A stretch of DNA of 10,857 bases, from assembly GCA_020853255.1 (NCBI GenBank), contig JADYZI010000031.1, forward strand, positions 1 to 10,857. The letters run 5' to 3'. The notes beneath the pieces are model-generated. The model was not told the DNA's origin. It worked only from the letters and a program-made list of their open reading frames with translations, and ran no database searches. The DNA comes from Acidobacteriota bacterium. Its GTDB lineage: Bacteria; Acidobacteriota; Blastocatellia; Pyrinomonadales; Pyrinomonadaceae. A program made the translations under genes and the position numbers. Below, piece by piece: positions 1-6,817 of the stretch; positions within the stretch are counted from its first letter, which is position 1, and each line of letters begins with the position of its first letter.

Positions 1-2
1 AC

Positions 3-413
3 GAAAAGTTAAAGAAGCAAGGCCTCGGCCTTGTGATCTTCGACGGCTATAGGCCGTGGGCGATCACTAAACTTTTTTGGGAAGTAACGCCCGAGGACAA
101 GCGAAAATTTGTCGCCAACCCGGATAAAGGGTCAAAACACAACCGCGGGTGCGCGGTTGACCTAAGCATCTTTGATCTAAAGACCGGCCAACTGCTGCCG
201 ATGCCGTCCGGATATGATGAGTTTACCGAACGGGCGTCACCGAATTATGCCGGCGGCACGGAAGAAGAAAACCGCAACCGCGAACTGCTGCGAAAGCTGA
301 TGGAGGACGAAGGGTTTACTGTAAATCCGAACGAATGGTGGCATTTCGACTACAAAAATTGGGAAGACTACGCCATTTACGATATTTCCTTTGCCGAGGC
401 TGAGAAGCACTAG
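3..413 (+). CDS. D-alanyl-D-alanine dipeptidase, VanX/DdpX-like (peptidase M15D), 5' end missing
   Basis: The reading frame is open from the window edge, so the N-terminal part lies upstream; 136 codons are visible. Counting from base 3, the M15D zinc site is complete: KHNRGCAVD supplies His46 and Asp53, and EWWH supplies catalytic Glu111 and zinc ligand His114. The spacings (7 residues His to Asp, 58 Asp to Glu, 3 Glu to His) match those I know for VanX. The substrate-binding Arg lies in GYRP (Arg17). The loop between it and the zinc motif is shorter than in VanX itself, as in many chromosomal homologues. Family role: zinc-dependent hydrolysis of D-Ala-D-Ala, usually in peptidoglycan turnover or dipeptide use. 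No vanH or vanA homologue is visible, so glycopeptide resistance is not supported. The protein ends in a short charged tail. The GTG at 33 is inside the conserved core and is not the start. Confidence 0.93.
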   Translation, partial: EKLKKQGLGLVIFDGYRPWAITKLFWEVTPEDKRKFVANPDKGSKHNRGCAVDLSIFDLKTGQLLPMPSGYDEFTERASPNYAGGTEEENRNRELLRKLMEDEGFTVNPNEWWHFDYKNWEDYAIYDISFAEAEKH

Positions 414-506
414 CCCGCCGGTCCCGTCGCAAAAGCAAGGTGACCGTCACCCACGGGCAACGGCCGTCAATATACCTAATAATTTGTTGGACGAACCGGC
501 CTTCCG

Positions 507-1184
507 CTATTCCGTTTTTGCCGCCGCCGGTTGTTTCGACATATTGGCCTCGATCTGCAGCGTGATCTTCACGTCGTCAGACAACTCCGCTGTTCCGTTT
601 GGCAGATCCTTGCCGTAATTGACGCCGAAATCGCGACGATTGATGCTTGTCTCACCGGTCACGCCCATTCTGGTGCCGCGCTCACTGCCGAGGAAACCGG
701 CGATCTGTACCGGGAATGAGATCGACTTGGTCACGCCGCGAAGCGTGAAATCGCCGGTCACCATCAAGTTCTTCCCTTTCTTTTCAACCTTCGTACTCTT
801 AAAGGTCAGGTCGGGGAATTTTTCGACATCAAAGAAATCCGCGGTTCGGAGATGCCGGTCGCGCGGGGCAACACCCGTATCGACGCTGGTCGTCTTTGCG
901 GTAAATTCGACCGACGACTTGGTGACATCCTTCGCATCGTAATTGACCGTTCCGGTAAAATCGCGGAAAAAGCCGGGAACTTCGATCAGGCCCATATGCT
1001 TGACCTTAAAGCCTATAAAGCTGTGTGCCTTATCAAAATTGTAGGCGCCCGAATCGCCCGTTTGGACGGCACCGGCCGCCGCGAATCGTTCTGTGATCGT
1101 TGGTTCGATCGCCCTTACTCCAATGCCGACGTACGCGTAAACCGCAGCGACGGCCAATACACCTAAAGCTAAAACTCGTTTCAT
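507..1184 (-). CDS. YceI-family exported protein (polyisoprenoid-binding-like lipocalin fold)
   Basis: 225 residues. Residues 1-25 form a hydrophobic export signal or N-terminal anchor. The YceI domain spans about 46-214 and carries the family signatures: a RDRHLRTADFFDVEKFPDL stretch (108-126), GDFTLRGVTK (144-153) and INRRDFGVNYG (181-191). Proteins of this family form an extended beta-barrel that binds an isoprenoid-type lipid (for example TT1927b and E. coli YceI) and are usually periplasmic; the physiological role is often unclear. The last residues are an Ala/Lys tail outside the domain. The start is supported by a purine-rich GGAG-type ribosome site (complement of about 1193-1202), a normal distance upstream. 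The PPC-like gene lies 58 bases upstream on the same strand, so the two are probably co-transcribed. Confidence 0.93.
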   Translation of the reverse strand: MKRVLALGVLAVAAVYAYVGIGVRAIEPTITERFAAAGAVQTGDSGAYNFDKAHSFIGFKVKHMGLIEVPGFFRDFTGTVNYDAKDVTKSSVEFTAKTTSVDTGVAPRDRHLRTADFFDVEKFPDLTFKSTKVEKKGKNLMVTGDFTLRGVTKSISFPVQIAGFLGSERGTRMGVTGETSINRRDFGVNYGKDLPNGTAELSDDVKITLQIEANMSKQPAAAKTE

Positions 1185-1242
1185 TAACGTAACTCTCCTC
1201 CTCGACGAAACCTATTCTACCTGACGTATGCGTTGCACACGC

Positions 1243-1626
1243 CTACCTTATTGAAATTGTGAGGCTGAACCGCGCCGTCCGCGGACGGCTGACCATTTTT
1301 TTTCGGACAAAAAGCAGATAATCACCGCTAGCAGGAAGTTCGATAGCGCTGGTGCGCGAACTGTCGAACTCAGTATCCAGATCCGCGTCAGGGCTGAAGA
1401 CCCGATAGTCAAAAAGACTCGTGTTCGCCATTCTGATCAAAACCGTCTGTCCTTTCACCGCTGAAAATACATATTCCATTTCCTGCGAGTTCGACAATGT
1501 CCCGGTCAGTGTCATGCTTGACCCGCCCTTTTCAAACTCGATCCGTTTCGGCTCGGCCTTGCCGCCCTGGGCCGACAGCGTGGACACGGCGAACAGGCTG
1601 ATCGCGGCAAAAATTAAACAACGCAT
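1243..1626 (-). CDS. Small exported protein with PPC-like beta-sandwich domain
   Basis: 127 residues from the ATG at 1626. Residues 1-19 are a classic signal peptide (MRCLIFAAISLFAVSTLSAQ, cleavage near AQ/GG). The mature part is one beta-rich domain of about 100 residues. The run YVFSAVKGQTVLIRM (52-66), a VFSPD turn (77-80) and LPASGDYLLFV (98-108) follow the order seen in bacterial pre-peptidase C-terminal (PPC) domains: hydrophobic strand, KGQ turn, then Pro-x-Ser-Gly-Asp-Tyr. PPC domains are usually appended to secreted peptidases. Here the domain stands alone, so the role is unknown. The frame is open to another ATG at 1674, but that would put 16 charged residues ahead of the signal peptide, so 1626 is preferred. 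No strong ribosome site is seen for either. It is divergent from the DinB gene and lies upstream of the YceI gene. Confidence 0.75.
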   Translation of the reverse strand: MRCLIFAAISLFAVSTLSAQGGKAEPKRIEFEKGGSSMTLTGTLSNSQEMEYVFSAVKGQTVLIRMANTSLFDYRVFSPDADLDTEFDSSRTSAIELPASGDYLLFVRKKMVSRPRTARFSLTISIR

Positions 1627-1711
1627 ATTGGTGGCAGATATCAGGCGCTTGGCCTGCTTTCTGGTAATATACACGCAAACGGTAAGTTATAAAAAGGAGT
1701 TTCACCGTAAC

Positions 1712-2224
1712 GTGTATAAGCCCAAACCAAACGAATACGACCCATATTATGACAAGTACATCTCGCTTGTCCCTGAAACCGACATCCGCGCCGCCTTTGC
1801 GGCACAGCCCGACGAATTGCGTGCCGCGGTCGCTCCTCTACCTGAGGAAAAAGGCACGTTTGCCTATGATGAAGGCAAGTGGACCATCAAAGAAGTGTTA
1901 AGCCACCTGATCGACGGCGAACGTATCTTTGCCTATCGTATCCTGCGCATTTCCCGCGGCGACGAAACACCGCTTGAAGGATTTGAACAGGATGGCTATA
2001 TTGAGAACTCAAATGCGAATCACCGCTCGTTCTCTCACCTGCTGGATGAATTCGGGTTTTGCCGTAGGGCCAATGCTCTGATGCTCGATAACCTCAATTC
2101 AGATGCCTGGGCGCGTGTCGGCACCGCGAGCGGATCACCTGTCTCCGTCCGCGCTCTGGCGAATATCTGCATCGGCCACGTCCGGCACCATTTGGCTATT
2201 TTGGAGGGGCGGTATCTTGTATGA
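1712..2224 (+). CDS. DinB-family (DinB_2 superfamily) four-helix metal-binding protein
   Basis: 170 residues from the GTG at 1712. The frame is open further upstream, but that stretch is antisense to the signal-peptide gene. AAGGAG at 1694-1699 supports GTG 1712, with a slightly long 12-base spacer. The DinB metal triad is visible: His65 in LSHLIDGE on the second helix, and His156 and His160 in GHVRHHLAIL on the last helix. Length and all-helical composition fit. The superfamily covers thiol transferases (bacillithiol, mycothiol, glutathione) and proteins of unknown function, with a metal ion at the triad. The substrate cannot be read from sequence. A bshB1 gene about 2.4 kb away makes a bacillithiol S-transferase (BstA-like) role conceivable, but that is inference only. 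The stop codon overlaps an ATG (ATGA at 2221) of a possible tiny ORF. Confidence 0.88.
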   Translation: MYKPKPNEYDPYYDKYISLVPETDIRAAFAAQPDELRAAVAPLPEEKGTFAYDEGKWTIKEVLSHLIDGERIFAYRILRISRGDETPLEGFEQDGYIENSNANHRSFSHLLDEFGFCRRANALMLDNLNSDAWARVGTASGSPVSVRALANICIGHVRHHLAILEGRYLV

Positions 2225-2349
2225 CGACACTATCTAAAGCCAACGGCAGAATCGTCGAGCAATTCCCTGAATGCAGAGACTCACCGGTCATGGCGATCAT
2301 CTCGAAGATCATAAAGAAAGAACGCGGAGTCGGCCTTTTTGGTGAATGA
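2221..2349 (+). CDS. Possible 42-residue ORF linking the DinB and flavoprotein genes
   Basis: An ATG at 2221 overlaps the DinB stop codon as ATGA. The frame stays open for 42 codons and ends at TGA 2347-2349, just past the first start codons (TTG 2339, GTG 2342) of the flavoprotein frame. The peptide begins MTTLSKANGRIVEQF and has a basic, hydrophobic second half containing IISKIIKKERG. I recognise no family. The double overlap looks like translational coupling across the otherwise unexplained 114-base gap between the two larger genes. It could equally be a chance frame in a spacer; no separate ribosome site is seen beyond the coupling geometry. Confidence 0.3.
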   Translation: MTTLSKANGRIVEQFPECRDSPVMAIISKIIKKERGVGLFGE

Positions 2350-3499
2350 CGTCGTTATCATCGGTGGCGGTGCCGCCGGACTGTTTTGTGCGGTCGAGGC
2401 GGGAAAGCGCGGGCGAAAGGTGCTTGTGATCGAGCATAGCCCGCAGGTTGGCAAAAAGATCCTTATTTCAGGGGGCGGGCGATGCAATTTTACGAATATC
2501 ACTACCGGCCCTGAAAATTTCATCTCCGAGAATCCGCATTTTTGTAAATCAGCTCTCGCCCGCTTTACGCCGGAAGACTTTATCCGGCTTGTCCGCAAGT
2601 ACCGCATCGAATACTACGAGAAAAAGCTCGGCCAGTTGTTCTGCCCTGAAAGCTCCAGGCATATTGTCGATATGCTTCTTGCCGAGTGCGGGCGGGCAGG
2701 TGTCGAGGTCAAGACCGGCGTCCGGGTCTCCTCATTGACGCGGCCTGACGATTTCGAGATCAACACCACCGCTGGAAAATTCAAAGCCAAAACTATCGTT
2801 GTGGCCACCGGAGGATTATCGTAACCGAAGGTCGGAGCTTCTGACCTTGGTTATACAATAGCCAGGCAGTTCGGCATAGAGCTCACGAAAACACGCCCTT
2901 CGCTGGTGGCCCTTGTGCGAAAGAACGCCCGGAACGGCCAAGCTCTTGCGGGAATTTCGCTTGACGCCGAAGTTTCGGCCGGATCGCATTTTTTTCGGGA
3001 AAACATACTTTTTACACACCGCGGGTTGTCCGGCCCGGGAATTCTGCAGATCTCCAATTATTGGACACCGTCCGCGCATGTCGAGATCGATCTGCTGCCC
3101 GGGAAAAGTTTGCGCGAGCTATTGACAAAGGAGCGCCATCGTTCGCAGCGGATCTCGAATTTTCTTTCTGAATTGCTCCCGCACCGATTTGTTGAGCGAT
3201 TTGTCGAGGAAAGCTTTCCGGATAGGCCGCTCGACAAATTATCGGACCGTGAGATCGAATTCGCCGCCGCCGCGGTGCATACCTGGAGCGTGCAATTTTC
3301 TGGGACGGAGGGCTATGACCGTGCTGAAGTAACGCTTGGCGGCGTTTCCACGCACGAACTTTCGTCACAGACGATGGAGGCAAAAAAGGTTCCGGGCCTC
3401 TATTTCATTGGCGAGGTCGTGGATGTGACCGGTTGGCTGGGCGGATATAATTTTCAGTGGGCATGGGCTTCGGGCCATGCCGCCGGAAGTGATGTTTAA
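2339..3499 (+). pseudogene. HI0933-family NAD(P)/FAD-dependent oxidoreductase interrupted by one in-frame TAA
   Basis: Two stretches of one reading frame, 2339-2824 and 2825-3499, together encode a full-length member (about 386 codons) of the HI0933/YhiN-like flavoprotein family. The N-terminal FAD Rossmann site is VVIIGGGAAGL, followed by the family hallmark KKILISGGGRCNFTN. The C-terminal hallmark TGWLGGYNFQWAWASGHAAG closes the FAD domain. The only break is TAA at 2822-2824 inside the conserved GGLS-x-PK motif: the residues read GGLS, stop, PKVGASDLGY. The frame is kept and no residues are missing, so this is a point nonsense change and not a deletion. Tyr is the simplest original residue (TAT or TAC to TAA). 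Without readthrough, the 161-residue product lacks the middle and C-terminal parts. The start is TTG 2339 or GTG 2342, with GCGGAG at 2324-2329 as ribosome site. Family function is poorly defined. A sequencing or assembly error is possible. Confidence 0.9.
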
Positions 3500-3507
3500 A
3501 CGTTGAA

Positions 3508-3543
3508 GGGGAAGACGTCTCCCACTCCGTCTTCCCCCGTTTT
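3508..3543 (+). terminator. Rho-independent terminator after the flavoprotein gene
   Basis: A perfect 10-base-pair stem, GGGGAAGACG (3508-3517) with CGTCTTCCCC (3528-3537), has a 10-base loop and is followed by CG and a short TTTT run. It starts 8 bases after the flavoprotein stop. The T run is short, so termination may be partial, but position and stem strength are convincing. A second, weaker hairpin (GCCAGTTAC / GTAACCGGC with one mismatch, 3547-3569) follows. The rest of the gap, to 3730, shows no gene. Confidence 0.8.
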
Positions 3544-3730
3544 CGCGCCAGTTACAGGGCGTAACCGGCAGCGAAAAGCAAATAATATCACGCGCCCTTA
3601 AAAAGAGCAAAACTTATTCTGAAGCCAAATTAAAGTTCTTGATCGTGGGATGCTCAAGTAGATTTTCAGAATGCCATAGTTTTTGATGGTTGTCAAACAA
3701 TGCGCCTATATCGGCGGATCTTTGGATAGC

Positions 3731-4546
3731 CTATCTGAAATCCGAGATATCCATGCCAAATTTCTCACGAACATATTCTTCCTGAGACTGTGTGACATTC
3801 CGGAGGTTTTCGAGTCGCCTTTCGGATTTTAGGATGTGCGTCTTGGCCCGCTCGGCCATCTGTTTCAGCATATCGCGGCCCGCTGCGGCCTCATCGGCGG
3901 CCTTTGTATTTAGGGCGAAAAGCTCGGTTGCAAAGGCTGAGGCCTTTTCTTTTTCGATCTCAACCAGCCGATTTCTGATCTGCGCGACTTGCCGGATCGC
4001 CCGGACAAGCTGGTCACCAACAGACCCGCCCGTCACAGCTTCCGGGCTGATGCGAAGCTCGGCGGCAAGTTTTCGCAGCCGCTCCTGGTCCCCGGACGAA
4101 TAGGCGCCGTTGAGTTCTGCCATCAAGCGGTGCCGCCGTTCCTTTTCAGCCGTATCAAGCACTAGATCGGGATGAATACTTCGGGCGAGTTCATGGTAGG
4201 CCTTTCGGGCTTCGGCCGTCGGCTCCCATAGCTCGGCCTCCTTTTCCTCAGCGGCTTTTGCACGGGCCGCTGATTCTTCGGCAAGGCGACGCAGTTCCGC
4301 AACCTTCTTTTTGATCTCTTCGTCGTCGGGAACAAGCTTTAGCTCTTCCTCCGCTATTTGTGCATCTACCTCGTCCTGCCGGGCGTAAAGGCGGCCTACC
4401 TCCATCGTGTACCGTGCCTCGAATCGTTCAAGTTCGGCGTTCAGGTCCGCGATCTGCTCTTCGGCGTCGGCCAGCCGCTCCGCCAGCCGATCGACAATGC
4501 GCCGCTTTTTTGCAAGTTCAATTTCCTCGGGTGCGAGTTGGGTCAT
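3731..4546 (-). CDS. Coiled-coil protein with central J-domain
   Basis: 271 residues from the ATG at 4546; the GTG at 4576 is an alternative start adding 10 residues. Residues 7-108 are almost wholly charged and helical (Glu/Lys/Arg/Ala heptads), predicting a long coiled coil. About 113-160 form a J-domain: AYHELARSIHPDL carries the diagnostic HPD tripeptide at 125-127, and RRHRLMAELNGAY is the third helix. About 175-260 is a second coiled coil. There is no Gly/Phe region, zinc finger or substrate-binding domain of DnaJ. By family knowledge the HPD loop stimulates Hsp70 ATPase, so this is probably a dedicated DnaK co-chaperone or scaffold; the client is unknown. There is no signal peptide or membrane helix, so it is cytoplasmic. 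It begins 26-56 bases after bshB1 on the same strand, probably in one transcript. AGGAAG (complement of 4562-4567) lies 15 bases before the ATG, a loose fit. Confidence 0.82.
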   Translation of the reverse strand: MTQLAPEEIELAKKRRIVDRLAERLADAEEQIADLNAELERFEARYTMEVGRLYARQDEVDAQIAEEELKLVPDDEEIKKKVAELRRLAEESAARAKAAEEKEAELWEPTAEARKAYHELARSIHPDLVLDTAEKERRHRLMAELNGAYSSGDQERLRKLAAELRISPEAVTGGSVGDQLVRAIRQVAQIRNRLVEIEKEKASAFATELFALNTKAADEAAAGRDMLKQMAERAKTHILKSERRLENLRNVTQSQEEYVREKFGMDISDFR

Positions 4547-4602
4547 ACGGCGTACGTCGGACTTCCTGCATGTCACGCAGATGAACAGGCTGTGTGCCGG
4601 TT

Positions 4603-5337
4603 CTACGAATACAAATTCATTGGGCGTGTAAGCAAAGCCACCGGATCCTCGATATTCAGGGCTTCCCGAACATAATAAGGTTCGCCTGCTGCCACGCCGA
4701 TAAGCGAGCCGAAATAGCGCGAGCGGTTCTCAAGCTCATCGAGAAACCCTTTCGCGGTCAGCCGCGTTTCAGGCTCACCCGACGCAGGATCGTAAAACTG
4801 CGAGCGATGCGCCCGGATCGCCGCCATTTTTTCGTCAAGGAACGGCGAAATATCCACGATGAACGAAGGTACGACACGGCGTGAAAAGATGTTGTGTGCG
4901 ACCATCGGAACGGGTATCTTGTCTGCCCCGGTTTCCGGATCATAATTGCGCATACTGGCAAGCCGTGCGGCTTCGCGGACAAGCCTTGCAATATGGCCGT
5001 GGTCCGGATGTGAATCGTCCAATTGATGCGTCAAAAGAACACGGGGCTTTAACCGCCGCATCACTTTCACCATGGCGGTTCGCGAACTGTCGTCGGCAAA
5101 GACATGGCCATCAGGCAGGCCGAGGTTCTCACGAACATCAAGTTTCAAGATCGCCGCCGCCGCCTCAGCTTCCGCTGCCCGGCCTTCGACCGTTCCGCGC
5201 GTCCCCATTTCTCCGCGGGTAACATCCAGCGCACCGGTTTGGTACCCGAGGCCCTTCATCTTTAGAATCGTCCCGCCAACGGTGAGTTCAAGATCGTCAG
5301 GGTGGGCAAAAATGGCAAGTATGTCCACTTGGGTCAT
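4603..5337 (-). CDS. bshB1: Bacillithiol biosynthesis deacetylase BshB1 (PIG-L/LmbE family)
   Basis: 244 residues. The ATG at 5337 starts the protein right before the first strand, MTQVDILAIFAHPDDLEL; the frame is open upstream to 5430, but that extension is not conserved-looking. PIG-L family zinc site: His12 and Asp15 of AHPDD, with Asp14 as general base, and His113 of SHPDHGHIARL. TRGEMGTRGT (40-49), NLGLPDG (71-77), AHRSQFYD (176-183) and the C-terminal GEPYYVREAL (218-227) are typical of the BshB1 subgroup, as opposed to MshB or plain LmbE. Family reaction: deacetylation of GlcNAc-malate to GlcN-malate, the second step of bacillithiol synthesis, with possible amidase activity on bacillithiol conjugates. 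bshA and bshC are not in the window. It is divergent from the RNase Z-like gene across a 124-base region and is followed by the J-domain gene. Confidence 0.92.
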   Translation of the reverse strand: MTQVDILAIFAHPDDLELTVGGTILKMKGLGYQTGALDVTRGEMGTRGTVEGRAAEAEAAAAILKLDVRENLGLPDGHVFADDSSRTAMVKVMRRLKPRVLLTHQLDDSHPDHGHIARLVREAARLASMRNYDPETGADKIPVPMVAHNIFSRRVVPSFIVDISPFLDEKMAAIRAHRSQFYDPASGEPETRLTAKGFLDELENRSRYFGSLIGVAAGEPYYVREALNIEDPVALLTRPMNLYS

Positions 5338-5438
5338 AAAGTTAAATCTAACATAATCTCCAGGGCCGCAATGCACGAAGCCAGCACGATAGTTATCTGC
5401 TGGGCCTTTGGAACACGCGGGCCTCTGCACCGGCGGGG

Positions 5439-5468
5439 CTTATGCAATAGAATGGAACCTTATGCAAT
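5439..5468. repeat. 10-bp direct repeat, 20-bp period, covering the MBL-fold gene start
   Basis: CTTATGCAAT occurs at 5439-5448 and again at 5459-5468, with starts exactly 20 bases apart. The second copy contains the start codon of the metallo-beta-lactamase gene (ATG 5462). The first copy creates ATG CAA TAG, a two-codon frame just upstream and out of frame with the gene. It could be a tandem operator on one DNA face, a decoy start, or a small chance duplication. Confidence 0.6.
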
Positions 5469-6253
5469 TGACGGTACTAGGCTCCGGCACGGCGGTCCCG
5501 CATCCAAAGCGGACAAGTTCTGCGTATTGGCTTCAGACATCGGAGGCAGCGGTCTTTCTTGATTTTTCCGTTTCTGCGCTCGGACGGATAATGGCGGAAG
5601 GATTCGAATGGTCCAATATGGATGCGATCTGGATCTCACATTTCCATCTCGACCACATTGGCGGCCTGCCGGCTTTCCTGTTCGGCACCCGTCACGCAGA
5701 AGAAATGCGGGGCCGAACTAAGCCGCTTCGAATTTTCGGCGGCCCCGGGTTAAAAGCACTTCTAAAGGGGTATAGCGGCCTAAGTGACTACAAGCTGCTC
5801 GATCAGCCTTTTCCGCTAGATATCGTCGAGGTCGAACCACTGGAAAAATTCCAGATCGCCCCCGGCCTCGAGGCGGTCGCATTAAAAACGCCGCACACTC
5901 AAGAGAGTTTGGCTATCCACCTCCGCGATCGTGACGGCTCGACGCTCGTTTATACTTCCGATACCGGTTTTACTGAAACTCTGGCTGCATTTGCCCGACG
6001 GGTTGATCTTTTGATCATCGAGGCCTCTTTCCCATTTGATAATCCAACCGAAAACCACCTGGAACTGGCCGAAGCGATGTACGTTATCCGCAAAGCTGAA
6101 CCAAAGCTAGCTGTTTTGACCCATCTTTATCCGTATTGGGACGATATCGATTTTGGACGCGAGGTTGCGAAGTTCTCGCCGATGACTGAGGTCGTCCAGG
6201 CATTTGACGGGCTAAAGTTGGTTGTGCCGCCAAAAGCAAAAACCGAAAAGTAA
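5462..6253 (+). CDS. MBL-fold metallohydrolase, ribonuclease Z-like
   Basis: 263 residues from ATG 5462, where MQLTVLGSGTAVPHP opens exactly like RNase Z/ElaC-type proteins; the frame continues upstream to 5408 without family-like sequence. Metal motifs in order: HFHLDH (His60, His62, Asp64, His65), His145 in KTPHTQESLAI, Asp167 in YTSDTG, His199 in ENHLELAEAM and His221 in VLTHLYPYW. This set, including the late HxxxxxEA and LTH motifs, is characteristic of the tRNase Z branch. The protein is shorter than ElaC/RNase Z (usually about 300 residues), and the stretch at 75-110 is short for the flexible tRNA-binding exosite arm. Activity on tRNA 3' ends is therefore uncertain; it may be a phosphodiesterase or another hydrolase. 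It is cytoplasmic, with no signal peptide. No clear ribosome site is seen. It is divergent from bshB1 and convergent with the next gene. Confidence 0.87.
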   Translation: MQLTVLGSGTAVPHPKRTSSAYWLQTSEAAVFLDFSVSALGRIMAEGFEWSNMDAIWISHFHLDHIGGLPAFLFGTRHAEEMRGRTKPLRIFGGPGLKALLKGYSGLSDYKLLDQPFPLDIVEVEPLEKFQIAPGLEAVALKTPHTQESLAIHLRDRDGSTLVYTSDTGFTETLAAFARRVDLLIIEASFPFDNPTENHLELAEAMYVIRKAEPKLAVLTHLYPYWDDIDFGREVAKFSPMTEVVQAFDGLKLVVPPKAKTEK

Positions 6254-6317
6254 AACAAAAATCGGGAGGCTCCGCATTTTCAGTTCTGACTTTTCAGTTT
6301 TCGTTAGTCCGAAAAGG

Positions 6318-6746
6318 CTATTTTGAAACACTTCGTCTCGCCATGGCCATTAGCTCATCGGGCATCCACTTCTCGAGAACTTTTTCCTCGGCATCGGCGA
6401 TCGACTTGCCGCGGTCGCGCCATTCCTTGACCGGATCATCCTCACGGGCGGATTGTTTCGGAAAGTTCTCGACCTGTTCGAGGCTTATAATGATGCCCTG
6501 GACGACGTCATTCCAGTCTTCGTTCTGGATGCCGCGGTAAACGACGGGAAGCCCTGCGGTCCAATCTTCCTCAGGAACGATGTTGTCGTACTCAGGAATG
6601 GTCAAATAGGCCGTTTCCGGAAAAGCCCCTCCGCCAAACTGGTTGAGTAGCTGCGATCTTACGTCAGCATAAGTACCGCTCGGGTTCGTTTTGCGAATCT
6701 CGAGCGCCTGCTTGAAAATATCAGTGACTGTAGGCTGGTTGCTCAT
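6318..6746 (-). CDS. Hypothetical protein, 142 residues, acidic
   Basis: I do not recognise this family. The ATG at 6746 begins MSNQPTVTDIFKQALEIRK; a TTG at 6770 in the same frame is an alternative. It has no signal peptide, membrane helix or cysteine. An N-terminal amphipathic helix (about 6-20) is followed by a region rich in aromatic and acidic residues containing YLTIPEYD and DWTAGLPVVYRG. The C-terminal helix is charged (about 105-138, with KVLEKWMPDELMAMARR). Coding status is supported by a continuous frame of normal composition that fills the gap between flanking genes, and by a preceding GAAG that could serve as a weak ribosome site. It is convergent with the MBL-fold gene (64-base gap) and divergent from the PepSY gene (71-base gap). 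Confidence 0.7.
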   Translation of the reverse strand: MSNQPTVTDIFKQALEIRKTNPSGTYADVRSQLLNQFGGGAFPETAYLTIPEYDNIVPEEDWTAGLPVVYRGIQNEDWNDVVQGIIISLEQVENFPKQSAREDDPVKEWRDRGKSIADAEEKVLEKWMPDELMAMARRSVSK

Positions 6747-6817
6747 AGCTGCGATCTTCGGGACAATCAACAGATTAGCACAAAATCGGCCGGGTATTAA
6801 CTCTGCCCATTGTATCT

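Noticed and set aside
3..413. VanX-like gene as part of a glycopeptide-resistance cluster
   Set aside because: No vanH, vanA or vanRS homologues are visible, and the following genes are unrelated and on the other strand.
439..451. Perfect palindrome GGTGAC-C-GTCACC between the dipeptidase and YceI genes
   Set aside because: The one-base loop cannot form a good RNA hairpin and no T run follows. It could be a chance or protein-binding site, but nothing else supports it.
1421..1711. N-terminal extension of the DinB protein to 1421
   Set aside because: This stretch is antisense to the signal-peptide PPC-like gene. The ribosome site and the DinB fold both place the start at 1712.
3640..3730. TTGACA-like -35 on the minus strand and an inverted repeat TTTGA/TCAAA near 3690-3705
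   Set aside because: No matching -10 at proper spacing and no gene start follows; the site lies downstream of the J-domain gene.
5462..6253. Naming the MBL-fold gene rnz (tRNA 3'-processing RNase Z)
   Set aside because: The motifs fit the branch, but the protein is short and the exosite arm is not evident, so the specific tRNA role is not supported.
6263..6280. Weak hairpin CGGG/TCCG followed by CATTTT after the MBL-fold gene, read as a terminator
   Set aside because: The stem has only four pairs, one of them a G-T wobble. It is too weak to call.
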